Shown: positions 51,477 through 61,058 of the stretch, piece by piece | Position numbering within the stretch: position 1 is the stretch's first letter | How the letters are laid out: every line of letters starts with the position of its first letter | Source: Aurantiochytrium sp. KH105 | Lineage: Eukaryota > Sar > Bigyra > Thraustochytrida > Thraustochytriidae | Assembly: GCA_003116975.1 (NCBI GenBank) | Contig: BGKB01000221.1 | Span: 1 to 64,000, forward strand | Direction: 5' to 3' | Length of the DNA stretch: 64,000 nucleotides | Notes under the pieces: generated by a model | Told to the model about the DNA's origin: nothing | Databases searched by the model: none | What the model saw: only the letters and a program-made list of their open reading frames with translations | Translations under genes and position numbers: made by a program

Positions 51477-54400
51477 TCGGTCGCTCGGACTCGCCGGGCC
51501 TCGCGCGCGCGAGGCCGCGGTCGCCGTGGGTTGGCGCTTTGAAATCTACAAAAGCCACGCCGAGGAACAAGAGCAGAGAGAGGAAGGAAGGGAGGAAGGA
51601 AGGAAGCACCACGCAAGCAGCAAGCACGGATGCAAGAGGCTCCTTCGGCCTCGCCTGAATACCACTTTCGCCGGCCGGCAGGCCGCGCTTGCTCGCTCGC
51701 TCGCTCGCCTGCCTGCCTGCCTGCCTGCCTGTCTGTCTGTCTGGCTGACGACGAGCGCAAGCGGGAAGTGCCGTGTTTCCAGTTCGGAGTCTGGAGCCTC
51801 GCGCCGCGGCCTCGTAGGGCCGGCTGGCCGGCGCTCGATCTTCTTGGCCTTTTCGCTTTTGCTTCTCTGCCAGCAGCCAGCAGCACCTCGCCCGCCTGCT
51901 AGCTTGCGCCAGCTTGCCGCTGCTTGCGTTCTTGGTTGCGTTCTTGCTTGCAGTTGCTTGCAGTTGCTTGCTTGCGTTCTTGCTCGCCCGCTCGCCTGCT
52001 TCGTTCGCCCTTGCCGCCTACCTCGCGGCGCCGTGCGCCCCTTGCGCGCCGCCAGAGAGAGGCCCTGCCTCCCCCCGCCGCCGCAGCGCCACAGCTGCCC
52101 TCCCCGCAGCTCCACAGTAGCGGCGGTGGCGGAGGCGGTCAAGGTCGGGGTCAAGGCGGCAAGGCGGGAGAGGGGGAGAGAAACCAACCTCAGCTGCGGC
52201 GCAGCGCGGCGCGGCGCGCCGCTAGCCAGGACTCGCGGCGGCAGGTTGACGTTTGGGGTCTTGCGGAGATGGATTAGACTTGAGTTCATGCGGTGCGGAG
52301 TGCGACGGTGTTGGATGGTTTATTCGATGGATTCTTCGCGGATACATGGATGGATTGGATGTGCAGCGCAATAATGCAAGCACGGACAAGGCACCCTCAG
52401 CTCGGCTTAGCTCAACATAGCTCAACTCATTGTCAGCTCGACTCGACTACGGCCGACGCAACCCGGCGCATGGACAGTGGCGGGTTACCCTGCGCTGCAC
52501 TGCGCTGCGCTGCACTGCACTGCAATGCAGGGTGGCCAGACTGGACTGTGTAGCGAGCGACGAACTGGACTCTGCTACTGCACCTGGTCTTGACCGGACG
52601 CGATCGAGAAGACGCGAATTCACGCTCAAATTAAATTCAGGCTAGAAAAAGCAGGCAGAGGTGCCATTTTATTGTGATTTTTTTTTTCCGTTGGATGCAC
52701 GCGTCGTGGTGGTATCGGCTTACCGTCGTCGCTTGAAGAACAAGCAATCAGAGTGGCCGCGGACGAACGAGTCCAGCCAGGGTGTCAGCAAAACAGCAAG
52801 CCAGCTAGCCAGCCAGAAAACCTGCACGCCAGCAAACTCGCCAGGCTCCCGCCAAGCTCGCGCGCGCAGCATCGCATCCGGTCTGCGGACGGAATGCTCT
52901 GCGCTGCGCTGGACTGCTTCGCACGACAACCTGCCGCAGTTCTTCGCAGGTTTCGCCAAGGCCAGGCCCTCCACACCCCGCACGTCTCCACACGTACACT
53001 TCCTTGCGGTAAAGTCAGCTTGCCTTCCGCTGTGGCTGAAGCATCCAGCATTTTCTACCAAGCTACAGCAAAGCAGACAGCTTTCAGCTGTTATTTTGCC
53101 GACCACACAGTGCCCGTGTCTGCGGGAACAGAAACTCTGTGACCGACGCTCTGCCAGTCACCGCGCGCTTGAGACTCGCTGCCGTTGGGAGGTAGGTGCG
53201 TTGCAAACGCGGTGCGGCCGAGAGCGACAGCGACGCGTGCAAGCCAAGCGGAGAGACGAGAGCCGACGCAGACGCCGGCGCTGCGCGCGCACCCACCACA
53301 AGACGCACAGGAGCTCTTACGGCCGCGAGAGGGCGTTGAAGAAGTTGCGTTTCTGGCACAGTCCTGCACAACAGGCTCACGCGCTCGTTCAATCATTCAT
53401 ACCTTCGCTCATCTCATCAATTCTTCGAGGCCGGCAGCGGCGAGGCGACTGGACGACCAACCAGCCAGCCAGTCAGCCAGCAAGCAAGAGCACGGACGAG
53501 ACCCCACGAGAGAGACCATCGCGCCACCGTCCGCAGACTTCGCAAGAGCTTCAGGCGCCAGGCTAGCAGGAGTCCAGGGGAGAAAAAGAAACACGGTGGG
53601 TCCACCGTGTCGACGGCGTGGAGCGGGCCTGGGAAGTGGACTCGATCGCGCACGCACGCTCGCGCAGACGGTCGGCAGCGGCCTGCAGACACAGCACAGG
53701 GCCGCACTGCTGGACGCGTACGCACGCAATGCAGCCAGCTTTGCAGCGACTTTCGTGCCTGCTTCATTGAGCTGTGAGGTCGTGTAGGAAGCAGTCTAGC
53801 TTTCGAGGGGGAGCCATTTGCCACGAGACGTTCAACGCCTCCTCGTCACACCGTTCAAGGCCTGAATTGTGACCAAAATTAACCGAAAGGCGCAAGTCGA
53901 CTAGGCCTAGCGTCTCTTGGAGTTTGGAGGTCCTGTGTGAGGCCTAGCCTCGCTCCGCCTTCTGGGTCAGGTAGCGCTCAGCTGTCCAGGCGAGAATGAG
54001 CAATTGGGGCGCGGAAGGCGAAAAGGAAACGCACGGCGACAAGGCCCGCGCTGCTTACGCTCTAATGCGCCGAGCGCATTCGTGTCCTTCTCGCGCCGGA
54101 CGCGCGAAATCCAGTCTGGACTTGGGAGGAGGATGACTAATAAAATGAATAATTCACTGGTTGGACGACTGACTGACGGACTGCCAGAGCGAGTCGGGGA
54201 AAAAGTCGACCGGCACGATGAGTTCGAACCCAGCAGCAGACTGTCAGTGCGCAAATCGTGGATCTCGTTCTCACTGACTGAAGGCTGGCCTTAACTGACA
54301 GACAGACGGCTCTACGGTCCATTTTATCAGGCCGGCAAACAACTTGAATAGCTTTACAGAGAAGAGGGAAAATGGAGCGCGCTGATCATCTAAGTGACAA

Positions 54401-54951
54401 TCAGCAACATTCTTCTTGCTTTCTGGATGAGCCAGAGCAATTCTTAATTGCGCAAGAAGTAGGCGTAACGATTCTCGCGCGCGTACAAATGTGGAGCGAT
54501 TTTTTATTGTTCGAGAACTCGTTGTCGCAATCTTGCTTGCATGGAGTGAATTGCGGAGCGACTCTTGGCTGACTCCAAGGTTTTGAAACGCAATGAATCA
54601 TGGCGGAGCTTGAATCATTCGCGCGCAGGTGGAACGTAGAGGCCTGGGGCTGGCCAGTTTGTAGCCTTGTCGACTCAGCGTTTTTGACTGTCGCAAGGAC
54701 GAACAATCTCTTGGAGATCCTTGGAGATCCCTCACCATTGGTTCACGGAGCAAAATTGTGGGAAAGTCTCCCTATCATGTAGCAACAATGTAGGGACGCA
54801 AGTATGTTTTGAGATGATTGCGAGGGTGAGAGCGCTCTCACCACTTGCAACAACGAGCTGTCCTTGTTGCTACAATGTAGCAGCTCTCACTGTAATGAGA
54901 AATTGTCGTTGTGAGAATCCTATTGCAAAGAAGCCGGGTAAATTTACGCCC

Positions 54952-55145
54952 AATTGAAGAAACGATAGAGAGTGAGTGGCGATGCAGAGTAAGTCTCATG
55001 TGTGCTTGGAGCCTCTTTGATCCGGCGCTTCTAAATTGCTCATCAACCTACTTTGCTCAAACTAATTGAAGAATCGTGATGCAGAGAACGTCTCTTCTGT
55101 GCTTGTCGCTCTTTAATTCGGCGCTTCTACATTACTCAGCAATTT
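54952..55145. repeat. Degenerate tandem duplication, about 112-bp period
   Basis: Two diverged copies start at 54952 and 55064. Shared blocks are AATTGAAGAA, GATGCAGAG, TGTGCTTG and CGGCGCTTCTA. Similarity is clear but interrupted. Confidence 0.7.
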
Positions 55146-55895
55146 GCTCAGCAGGGATGAACATTGTAAGAGGAGGCTTATTTTTGATGACACGATTTTC
55201 GAGGAGGCTAGGGGAGGGGGTTATTTGAATGGCATGCCTTTTTAAGGGGATGGGGTTGATTGCCGCGTGTCTTCTTGCGGATTTGACCTGGGCTCTTTGC
55301 TTTGTTTCTCATGGCCGAGTTGGGAGTCAAGGCTTCGTGATGCGCAACGACTCGACTCGCCTTTTCAGTAGGTGCTTTTGTCGACGATCGGGCCCACCGT
55401 GGCATACCATCACGACGAGATCGAGCGTGCGAATGGCTTATCTTACCTTAACGAATGCTGAATTAGAGTGATCATCGCCCGTGCAGAAAATTTCTTAGTT
55501 GCTCCTGGTTTTCTTGTCACTGCGCTTGAGCATGACGAGATGTCTCGCCGCCTTCAGCTTTTGCCCCCTTTGTCGGCCGGTGGTTCTGCTGCTTTTCTTG
55601 CTTGCCAACTTGCTTGCTCCGCTGGCTGGAATAGGAGTAGGCTTTCTTCGATTTGCAATTATCAATGATCGCCATGTTGTGAAGTATGCTTTTATGCTCT
55701 GCTTCAACTTTGCCTTGGTCGGCTTGCAGTGCTGCCTGGATCATGGGGTGATCATCGCTGATCCCTTTGGTCTTGTTCTCGAGTGTGCTCTGCTTCGACT
55801 TTAGCTATAGCTTTTGCGCTAAAGGCCGGCAGCGCAGCGTCCGAACAAAGCCATAGGGGCTGCGCGCTGAGAAACGAAAGCACAAGCGATCGAAG

Positions 55896-56693
55896 ATGCT
55901 GGGCGTGCGAGCGATCGCGCGCGCGGGCCTGCGGTCCGCGCCTGCGCCCGCGCATCGAGTGCTTGGGATTCGGCGTTTGGCCGCGTCGGCGGGCCCAGGT
56001 GGTGAGAGTGGACAAAGCGATCGGATGGGTCGTGGTCGCGGGCCGATCTCGTGGGCGAGCTTCGCGCTCATGGCCACCGTTGGTGCAGGCCTCGTGGCGT
56101 ACTACGTCAAGGAGAAGGAGGCAAAAATTGAGCGCGTAAAGGCCAAGAACCAGCGCGTCATTGGCAAACCGCTTCTCGGTGGGCCGTGGACGCTCGTAGA
56201 CCACTCGGGCCGGCCCGTCACGGACGCCTCTCTCAAAGAAGGAGGTCACACCCATGCCCTGCTTTACTTTGGCTTCACATACTGCCCTGATATTTGCCCG
56301 GCAGAGCTCATCAAGATTACAGAGATTGTCGAAAAGCTCGACGCAGATCCGGAGATTGGCCCTCGTGTCGTGCCTGTCTTCATTTCCGTTGATCCCAAGC
56401 GCGATGGCGTCGATCAGGTCGCACACTACATCAAGGACTTTCACCCGCGCATGATCGGCCTCACCGGTACGCCAGGCCAGGTTCAGCGTGCTTGCAAGGC
56501 CTTTCGCGTATACCACTCTATTGCCGACCAAGATGAAGAGAATGAAGACGACTACCTCGTTGACCACAGCATCGTTAGCTATCTCATTGGGCCTGATGGC
56601 AAGTTCCTCGACTTTTACACGCAGCTCACCGAAGCTGACGAGGCTGTCGAGCGTATCAAGAATCAGATCCTTGCGCCACCGGAAGAAGAGTAA
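55896..56693 (+). CDS. SCO1: SCO1/SenC copper chaperone, mitochondrial inner membrane
   Basis: Delivers copper to the CuA site of cytochrome c oxidase subunit II. In the 265-aa protein, residues 1-30 are an Arg/Ala-rich mitochondrial presequence. Residues about 52-70 form the single membrane segment (SWASFALMATVGAGLVAYY). The thioredoxin-like domain faces the intermembrane space and carries the copper ligands Cys130 and Cys134 in FTYCPDICPAEL and His224 in DYLVDHSIVSY. The family block VFISVDPKRDG is also present. All three metal ligands are intact, so it should be functional. Length matches eukaryotic SCO proteins. The nearest downstream features are the tRNA-Tyr genes. Confidence 0.97.
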   Translation: MLGVRAIARAGLRSAPAPAHRVLGIRRLAASAGPGGESGQSDRMGRGRGPISWASFALMATVGAGLVAYYVKEKEAKIERVKAKNQRVIGKPLLGGPWTLVDHSGRPVTDASLKEGGHTHALLYFGFTYCPDICPAELIKITEIVEKLDADPEIGPRVVPVFISVDPKRDGVDQVAHYIKDFHPRMIGLTGTPGQVQRACKAFRVYHSIADQDEENEDDYLVDHSIVSYLIGPDGKFLDFYTQLTEADEAVERIKNQILAPPEEE

Positions 56694-57282
56694 CAATTAC
56701 GGATTTGATTTGCAAAGAGAAAATACAGTAGAAGGAAGCGAGGGAAGGCACGTTGTTTGGATGGTGATAACCACTTGCATCCCAAGGGTCTCTTGCTGCT
56801 CCTTCACGATCACTTGACGTCGAGACATTACTGCAAATACGAACTAACCAGCTAGTTTTTTCATGTCTCGTTTCCCCTATTACGCACGTCAGGTTAACCT
56901 CGCGCAAGCTTTGAAGAGAATTCTTGACTTCGCAGAGACATACACCAGGGAAGAGATAACAGAACAGTATCAAGACTACTGATCACGCTACTGAATTCTT
57001 GCTTGTACCTTGATTGAGATCAAGGCCATTTGTCGTGGTGCTGATCTTTTGCATGTACCTTGATATCAAGACCATTTGCCACTGTATACTGATCCTTTGC
57101 ATGTACCTTGATATCAAGGCTATTTGCTACGGTACACTGATCCTTTGCCTCTACCTTGACTTGTCAGGATATACTGATCCTTTGCTTGTATCTTAAAAAT
57201 GTCTTGCTTCCATGCCTGTCGCCAAGCTGAATCACCCATAAATCGCTATATATGCGTCGTGATGCATCCCTGCAGCAAGAAG
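56694..57282. other. Spacer between SCO1 and the tRNA-Tyr cluster
   Basis: About 590 bp without a gene. It contains the 48-50-bp tandem repeat array at 57001-57193. Confidence 0.55.
57001..57193. repeat. Tandem array, 48-50-bp unit, about four copies
   Basis: Units begin at about 57001, 57051, 57099 and 57147, with a shortened last unit ending near 57193. The shared core is TGTACCTTGATATCAAG, then ATTTG and a CTGATCCTTTGC end. Copies differ by substitutions and one deletion. The array ends about 90 bp before the first tRNA-Tyr gene. Confidence 0.85.
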
Positions 57283-57387
57283 CTCGAGATAGCTCAGTTG
57301 GTAGAGCGTTGGATTGTAGCGTTTAGCTAGAAGCGATTCTAGTTGTCTGATTTCCACTGGTCTTCGGTTCGACTCCGGATCTCGAGA
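57283..57387 (+). tRNA. tRNA-Tyr (GTA), copy 1, with 32-nt intron
   Basis: Acceptor stem CTCGAGA pairs with TCTCGAG, giving the C1:G72 pair characteristic of eukaryotic tRNA-Tyr, with A73 as discriminator. The D arm is GCTC/GAGC around AGTTGGTA. The anticodon loop reads TTGTAG with anticodon GTA at 57316-57318. A 32-nt intron (57320-57351) follows base 37, the canonical position. The T arm is TTCGG TTCGACT CCGGA. Internal A and B boxes are intact. The anticodon stem has four pairs, with T27 opposite C43 unpaired. Exon sequence is identical in all four copies. Confidence 0.95.
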
Positions 57388-57388
57388 C

Positions 57389-57400
57389 TTTTCTTTTTTT
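57389..57400 (+). terminator. Pol III terminator of tRNA-Tyr copy 1
   Basis: T runs of four and seven directly after the tRNA 3' end, as required for RNA polymerase III termination. Confidence 0.85.
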
Positions 57401-57475
57401 CCTTCATACATTTTTTTTTCCCGCTTCGTGCGATCGCTCACTCAGTTGCTCTCTTGCCATTCGGTGGCGCACAAC

Positions 57476-57580
57476 CTCGAGATAGCTCAGTTGGTAGAGC
57501 GTTGGATTGTAGCGTTTAGCTAGGATTTATTCTAGTTGTCTGATTTCCACTGGTCTTCGGTTCGACTCCGGATCTCGAGA
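57476..57580 (+). tRNA. tRNA-Tyr (GTA), copy 2, with 32-nt intron
   Basis: Same exons as copy 1 (37 nt and 36 nt). The intron (57513-57544) differs at several central positions but keeps the CGTT start and TGTCTGAT end. It starts 193 bp after copy 1 in the same orientation, suggesting tandem duplication. Confidence 0.95.
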
Positions 57581-57582
57581 GC

Positions 57583-57591
57583 TTTTTTTTT
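57583..57591 (+). terminator. Pol III terminator of tRNA-Tyr copy 2
   Basis: Run of nine T two bases after the tRNA. Confidence 0.85.
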
Positions 57592-57657
57592 CATCGACTT
57601 TTCCACAATTCCACGTATGATAGTACAAGTTTGGGCTTCCCGAGCTTTCAGCCCGAA

Positions 57658-57762
57658 CTCGAGATAGCTCAGTTGGTAGAGCGTTGGATTGTAGCGTTGA
57701 GTCGAGAGAGATTTCGGCTGTCTGATTTCCACTGGTCTTCGGTTCGACTCCGGATCTCGAGA
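57658..57762 (+). tRNA. tRNA-Tyr (GTA), copy 3, with 32-nt intron
   Basis: Exons are identical to copies 1 and 2. The intron (57695-57726) is the most diverged of the four in the middle, yet is again exactly 32 nt with the same ends. It starts 182 bp after copy 2. Confidence 0.95.
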
Positions 57763-57775
57763 TCGCTGTCATCAC

Positions 57776-57794
57776 TTTTTTTTGTTTTTTTTTT
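57776..57794 (+). terminator. Pol III terminator of tRNA-Tyr copy 3
   Basis: Two long T runs split by one G, 13 bases after the tRNA. Confidence 0.8.
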
Positions 57795-58795
57795 CCTGCT
57801 ACATTTGCTGCAGCGTGCTTTTCCCGGAGATGCAGTGGCCGGCTGATGAAATCTAAAAGCATCGCCGCGAAGCGACCACAGCAAGTGCAGGTGAAGATTT
57901 TGATCATTTCACAGAGAGCTAGGCCTAGGAAGAGATAGACCTTGGTGTATCATATGTTCGGGCACGAATAAGGATTGCAGGCGCCAAAATGTGTTCCACA
58001 TTACATGGTTCGAAGTCAAACCGACGTGACATGTAAATACATGGCATGATGAGGAGTGACACGCAGGTCAGGTGCTGACATCCCAAAGACTATCTCTCTT
58101 ACTTGAACTCTCCAAAAAATGAATTTTCGTCCAAGAGAAGAATAACGTGCCTATACTCCTTTTCTCTAATTGATTCCTCGGAGTCAGAGGGACTTTCAAG
58201 TGAGAAGATTGTCGCCAAAACAAGAGCTCACATCTGCGCACTTTCACAAAAATCAGAAGACCGTAAACGAAGCATCAGCATCAGCAACAACAAAATGATA
58301 GGCCACTTCATCGAATACGCTCTCAAGTACTGCGAATGACAGCGGACATTCGTCTTTAGCGATAGAGTCAGTAGCCGATCCGAAGGCCACAACATGCAAG
58401 CGAAAACGTTGTCTGGCATGCGACGCTGGAAGCTGCTGCTGATGAGAACACGACGAGGGCGACTGGGAGAACCATCTTTTTGTACGGGTACGAGAAGGAA
58501 GGAGAACAGTGCGAATCGATGAAAGGGAATCCATGCACGACGCGAAGCAAGAGGATTGGGCGCACGGTACTTATTGTGCGAGTAACTTTGTTTGGACGCT
58601 CTAATAACGCTGAGATCGCTCTTATCAATGCTCAGCGCCGCTGCAGATGCACTTGTTTTGGCTCTCGAGCTGCCATATCCACGGATTTATTACCCACGTA
58701 TTGTCTGCGAGTCTATCCCGAGTCAACCATCTCGGGTTCGTTAGTCCGTGCAGGCGCGCAAAGACATTAGCATCAGTGGCAGAAAAAAAGAAAAG

Positions 58796-58805
58796 AAAAA
58801 AAAAA
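58796..58805 (-). terminator. Pol III terminator of tRNA-Tyr copy 4
   Basis: Ten A on the + strand, i.e. ten T downstream of the minus-strand tRNA, five bases from its 3' end. Confidence 0.85.
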
Positions 58806-58810
58806 GAAGC

Positions 58811-58915
58811 TCTCGAGATCCGGAGTCGAACCGAAGACCAGTGGAAATCAGACAGCCAGAATAAATCCTAGCTAAACGCTACAATCCAACGCTCTACCAA
58901 CTGAGCTATCTCGAG
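58811..58915 (-). tRNA. tRNA-Tyr (GTA), copy 4, inverted, with 32-nt intron
   Basis: Reverse-strand copy with exons identical to the other three and a 32-nt intron (58847-58878) closest to that of copy 2. It lies about 1.05 kb beyond copy 3 and faces it. A and B boxes and terminator are intact, so it should be expressed. Confidence 0.95.
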
Positions 58916-59404
58916 CTTCGCTCAATAAGTTGCGGGTGGAAGCAGCATGGAGTCTTATAAAGAAATCTTCATCCCCTTGTGCTGGAATCTGCTTCAAATG
59001 GTAGTGAAGATGCAGTGGCGGCTGGAAATCCAGCGCGGCGACACGAATCGCAGTTGCACGCTAAAAATTTCCGGTGAGAGGGCGCTGGCAAGGCAAGGCG
59101 ACGGCGCAGACGCTCGATTGAGAGTCCCCTGTATACATGCCCTTTCCTCCCGAAGCAAGAGCGCCGGCCCCAAGCCCCCAAATTACTGCAAATAAAAGGA
59201 AAACTGGACTCGGGCCGACAAGAAGGGGCCCTGGCACGCGCGTGTGCACACGCACATACACACACTCATCAAAAGTCCCGGCCACTCAAAGCAGCAAAGC
59301 CCGAAAGTACTGCAAGCGCGTGCGAGGCTAGCGTCAAGAGTCGAGCAGACGTAGAGCAGGAGCAGAGCAGAAGCGGCTACGTGCACGACCTCGGGCGTAG
59401 CACA
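58916..59404. other. Upstream region of the ligand-gated channel
   Basis: About 490 bp between the inverted tRNA and the channel start. It presumably contains the channel promoter. A CA-rich tract lies near 59240-59265. No separate gene was recognised. Confidence 0.5.
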
Positions 59405-60592
59405 ATGGGCTACAAGACGCAAGTGACCGCTCCGGCGCCCGAAGCCGTGTACGTGCGGTTCAAGATCACCATGGTGGAAGTCGACGACGTGCAACAGCTG
59501 CTGAAGCCCTCGGTCGACGTTTTCGCGTACTACGAGCCCACGTACGAGGTAGAAGGTGTCCACAAGGACAGTCACATTAGGTTTCACAACATTGCCAAGC
59601 CTCGCTGGGTCCCGCATATCGACTTTGGCAACGAGGTGGCAGAGCCCCTGACCACCGACGAATCGTACTGGCTCGACTCGGAAGAGGACCTCATCTTTAT
59701 GCGCTGGACCGTCATTCCAACCGTCCAGGATCGCTTCGATCACGCAGCCTTTCCCTTTGATAGGCAGGTGCTCGACGTGCAGCTCATGAGCAACAATTCG
59801 CAGCTCAAGGGATGGGAGCTCACGGACCCCGCGTCGTTCCCCGTTGAGTGCTCCATGCACCGCCAAGATTGGCTTGTCCAATGCGAACTTGCTGCTGTTG
59901 CCGACATGTGGGATCTCAAGGATGTCCAATTGCAGGTGGTCAACGACAGTCAAGCATGGAGCTCATCGGCGCACTTTCAAATTTTCTTGCAGCGCAGTTC
60001 GGACTACTTCCTCTGGAACATTGGCTTCGTTTATGCGCTCATTATTGGCGCGCAAGCTTGTCTCATTGCTTTTCCTTACAATGAAGCGCGATTTGACTTT
60101 GCCATGGCTCTCGCGCTTACCTCTGTCGCTTTCCTTTTTGTATCGAGCGCCATGGTGCCCAAGACCTCGTATTTGACCCGCCTCGACCAGTACTTTCTTC
60201 TTGGCCTCGTCTTGCTTGCGCTTCGATTCCTGGCAGATACCATCATGCAGTTCGCCTTCGAAGTTCCTGTCGGCGAGGAGGGTTACCGCGGCGAGTGCGA
60301 CTTTACAGACGACGAAATTGGTATTTGCCGCGTTGATGAATTCGTGACCATCGCTCTCTCTGGAGCCTGGCTCTTCTCGTCGTTGGTCTTCCTCGCATTT
60401 GGCAAAATTGTCTTTCGCCCATCCTGGGACGCAGTCAATCGCCGCGTGGAGAACCCTTCCAAACGCAGCCGCATCGAATTTGAGATCAAGGGCCGTGCCG
60501 ACAGCCCTTTTGAGACGCGCGTCATGTCATATCAGGACATTCAAAACTCTGTCGACATCAATGTTTCCAACTCAAGCTTTAAGAACAAGTAG
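59405..60592 (+). CDS. Pentameric ligand-gated ion channel, Cys-less
   Basis: Member of the Cys-loop/pLGIC superfamily. The ligand-binding beta-sandwich contains FPFDRQVLDVQLMS, the Pro-loop hallmark, but the flanking cysteines of animal receptors are Asp and Leu here, as in bacterial GLIC/ELIC-type channels. The pore domain follows from SSDYFLWNIGF: M1 at about residues 203-224, M2 231-252 (FDFAMALALTSVAFLFVSSAMV), an M2-M3 linker PKTSYLTRLDQYFL strongly typical of the family, M3 261-285, an extracellular-type loop with a possible Cys pair, and M4 at about 313-335. The start MGYKTQV gives 395 aa; an ATG 24 bases upstream adds 8 residues. Neither start gives a visible signal peptide, which is odd for a receptor whose N-terminus must be extracellular. 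Ligand and ion selectivity unknown. Confidence 0.88.
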   Translation: MGYKTQVTAPAPEAVYVRFKITMVEVDDVQQLLKPSVDVFAYYEPTYEVEGVHKDSHIRFHNIAKPRWVPHIDFGNEVAEPLTTDESYWLDSEEDLIFMRWTVIPTVQDRFDHAAFPFDRQVLDVQLMSNNSQLKGWELTDPASFPVECSMHRQDWLVQCELAAVADMWDLKDVQLQVVNDSQAWSSSAHFQIFLQRSSDYFLWNIGFVYALIIGAQACLIAFPYNEARFDFAMALALTSVAFLFVSSAMVPKTSYLTRLDQYFLLGLVLLALRFLADTIMQFAFEVPVGEEGYRGECDFTDDEIGICRVDEFVTIALSGAWLFSSLVFLAFGKIVFRPSWDAVNRRVENPSKRSRIEFEIKGRADSPFETRVMSYQDIQNSVDINVSNSSFKNK

Positions 60593-61058
60593 ACAAGTCT
60601 TCCGCCATGGTGTGATAGCGTATTCGCGGAAGAATCACTACCCACGTTGGTCAATGCGACGCGAGGACGTCTGCAGACCCTGACCATGAATTCTCTGACC
60701 CCAGGACCCTGCTGCATAGTAGGCCTATTTCTCCAACTTCAATCGAAAAAAAGTACTTGCGTTATCACTTGTTTGAATTTTGTACAGAGACTACTTTGTA
60801 GGAAAGCAGCAAGCCTTTCACCCAACCTTGGCCTCCTTCGCACTCTTACTTTTCCTTTCATCTCCCGTTCCTTCTACAAACGTTCATCCGCGCATGTTTG
60901 TTTGGCATGTTCTGATATCTCGGGCAAGAGGCTCGTACTGCGCTGGCTGACTATATTGCTTTCTTGCTTGCTCGCTCGCTTGCTGGTAGGTTTGCATCCT
61001 CGCTTGTTGACTTGAGATGCGCAAACCCTTGATTCACGCACAGAGTCAATCTTTGGCG
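60593..61058. other. Convergent 3' spacer
   Basis: About 470 bp between the channel and methyltransferase stops. TAGGCCTA lies at 60720-60727, and a TTGC/CTCG run near 60962-60985. No gene was seen. Confidence 0.55.

Larger units (their letters stand above)
50812..55895. other. 5-kb divergent spacer without a supported gene
   Basis: Lies between the histidine kinase start (-) and the SCO1 start (+). The first about 1.5 kb is very GC-rich with CTCG (51221-51254), CCGCG (51428-51476) and CCTG (about 51708-51732) repeats. Long frames here (for example 50848-52374 and 52661-53566 on +) are Arg/Ala/Pro-rich, overlap frames on the other strand and resemble nothing. CTAGGCCTAG lies at 53901-53910, a degenerate 112-bp tandem duplication at 54952-55145, and T-rich sequence near 55500-55800. 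It could hold a fast-evolving gene, a noncoding RNA or just long leaders. Confidence 0.5.
57763..58810. other. Spacer inside the tRNA-Tyr cluster
   Basis: About 1.05 kb between the three direct copies and the inverted copy. CTAGGCCTAG lies at 57919-57928. The longest frames (78-96 aa) are unconvincing. No further tRNA was seen. Confidence 0.5.

Noticed and set aside
50848..52374. 508-codon + strand frame in the GC-rich spacer
   Set aside because: Arg/Ala/Pro/Ser composition follows GC-rich and CTCG/CCTG repeats; equally long frames exist on the other strand; no domain visible.
52661..53566. 301-codon + strand frame
   Set aside because: No recognisable domain, Arg/Ser/Gln-rich, overlapped by several other frames. 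Cannot be excluded without transcripts.
54170..54300. Possible tRNA from a GTTCGAACCC-like stretch
   Set aside because: No T-stem pairing, no D arm and no acceptor stem could be built around it on either strand.
55752..56696. 314-codon - strand frame opposite SCO1
   Set aside because: Antisense shadow; SCO1 has all its metal ligands in the + frame.
57001..57193. Possible CRISPR array
   Set aside because: The copies are contiguous tandem units without unique spacers, in a eukaryotic context.
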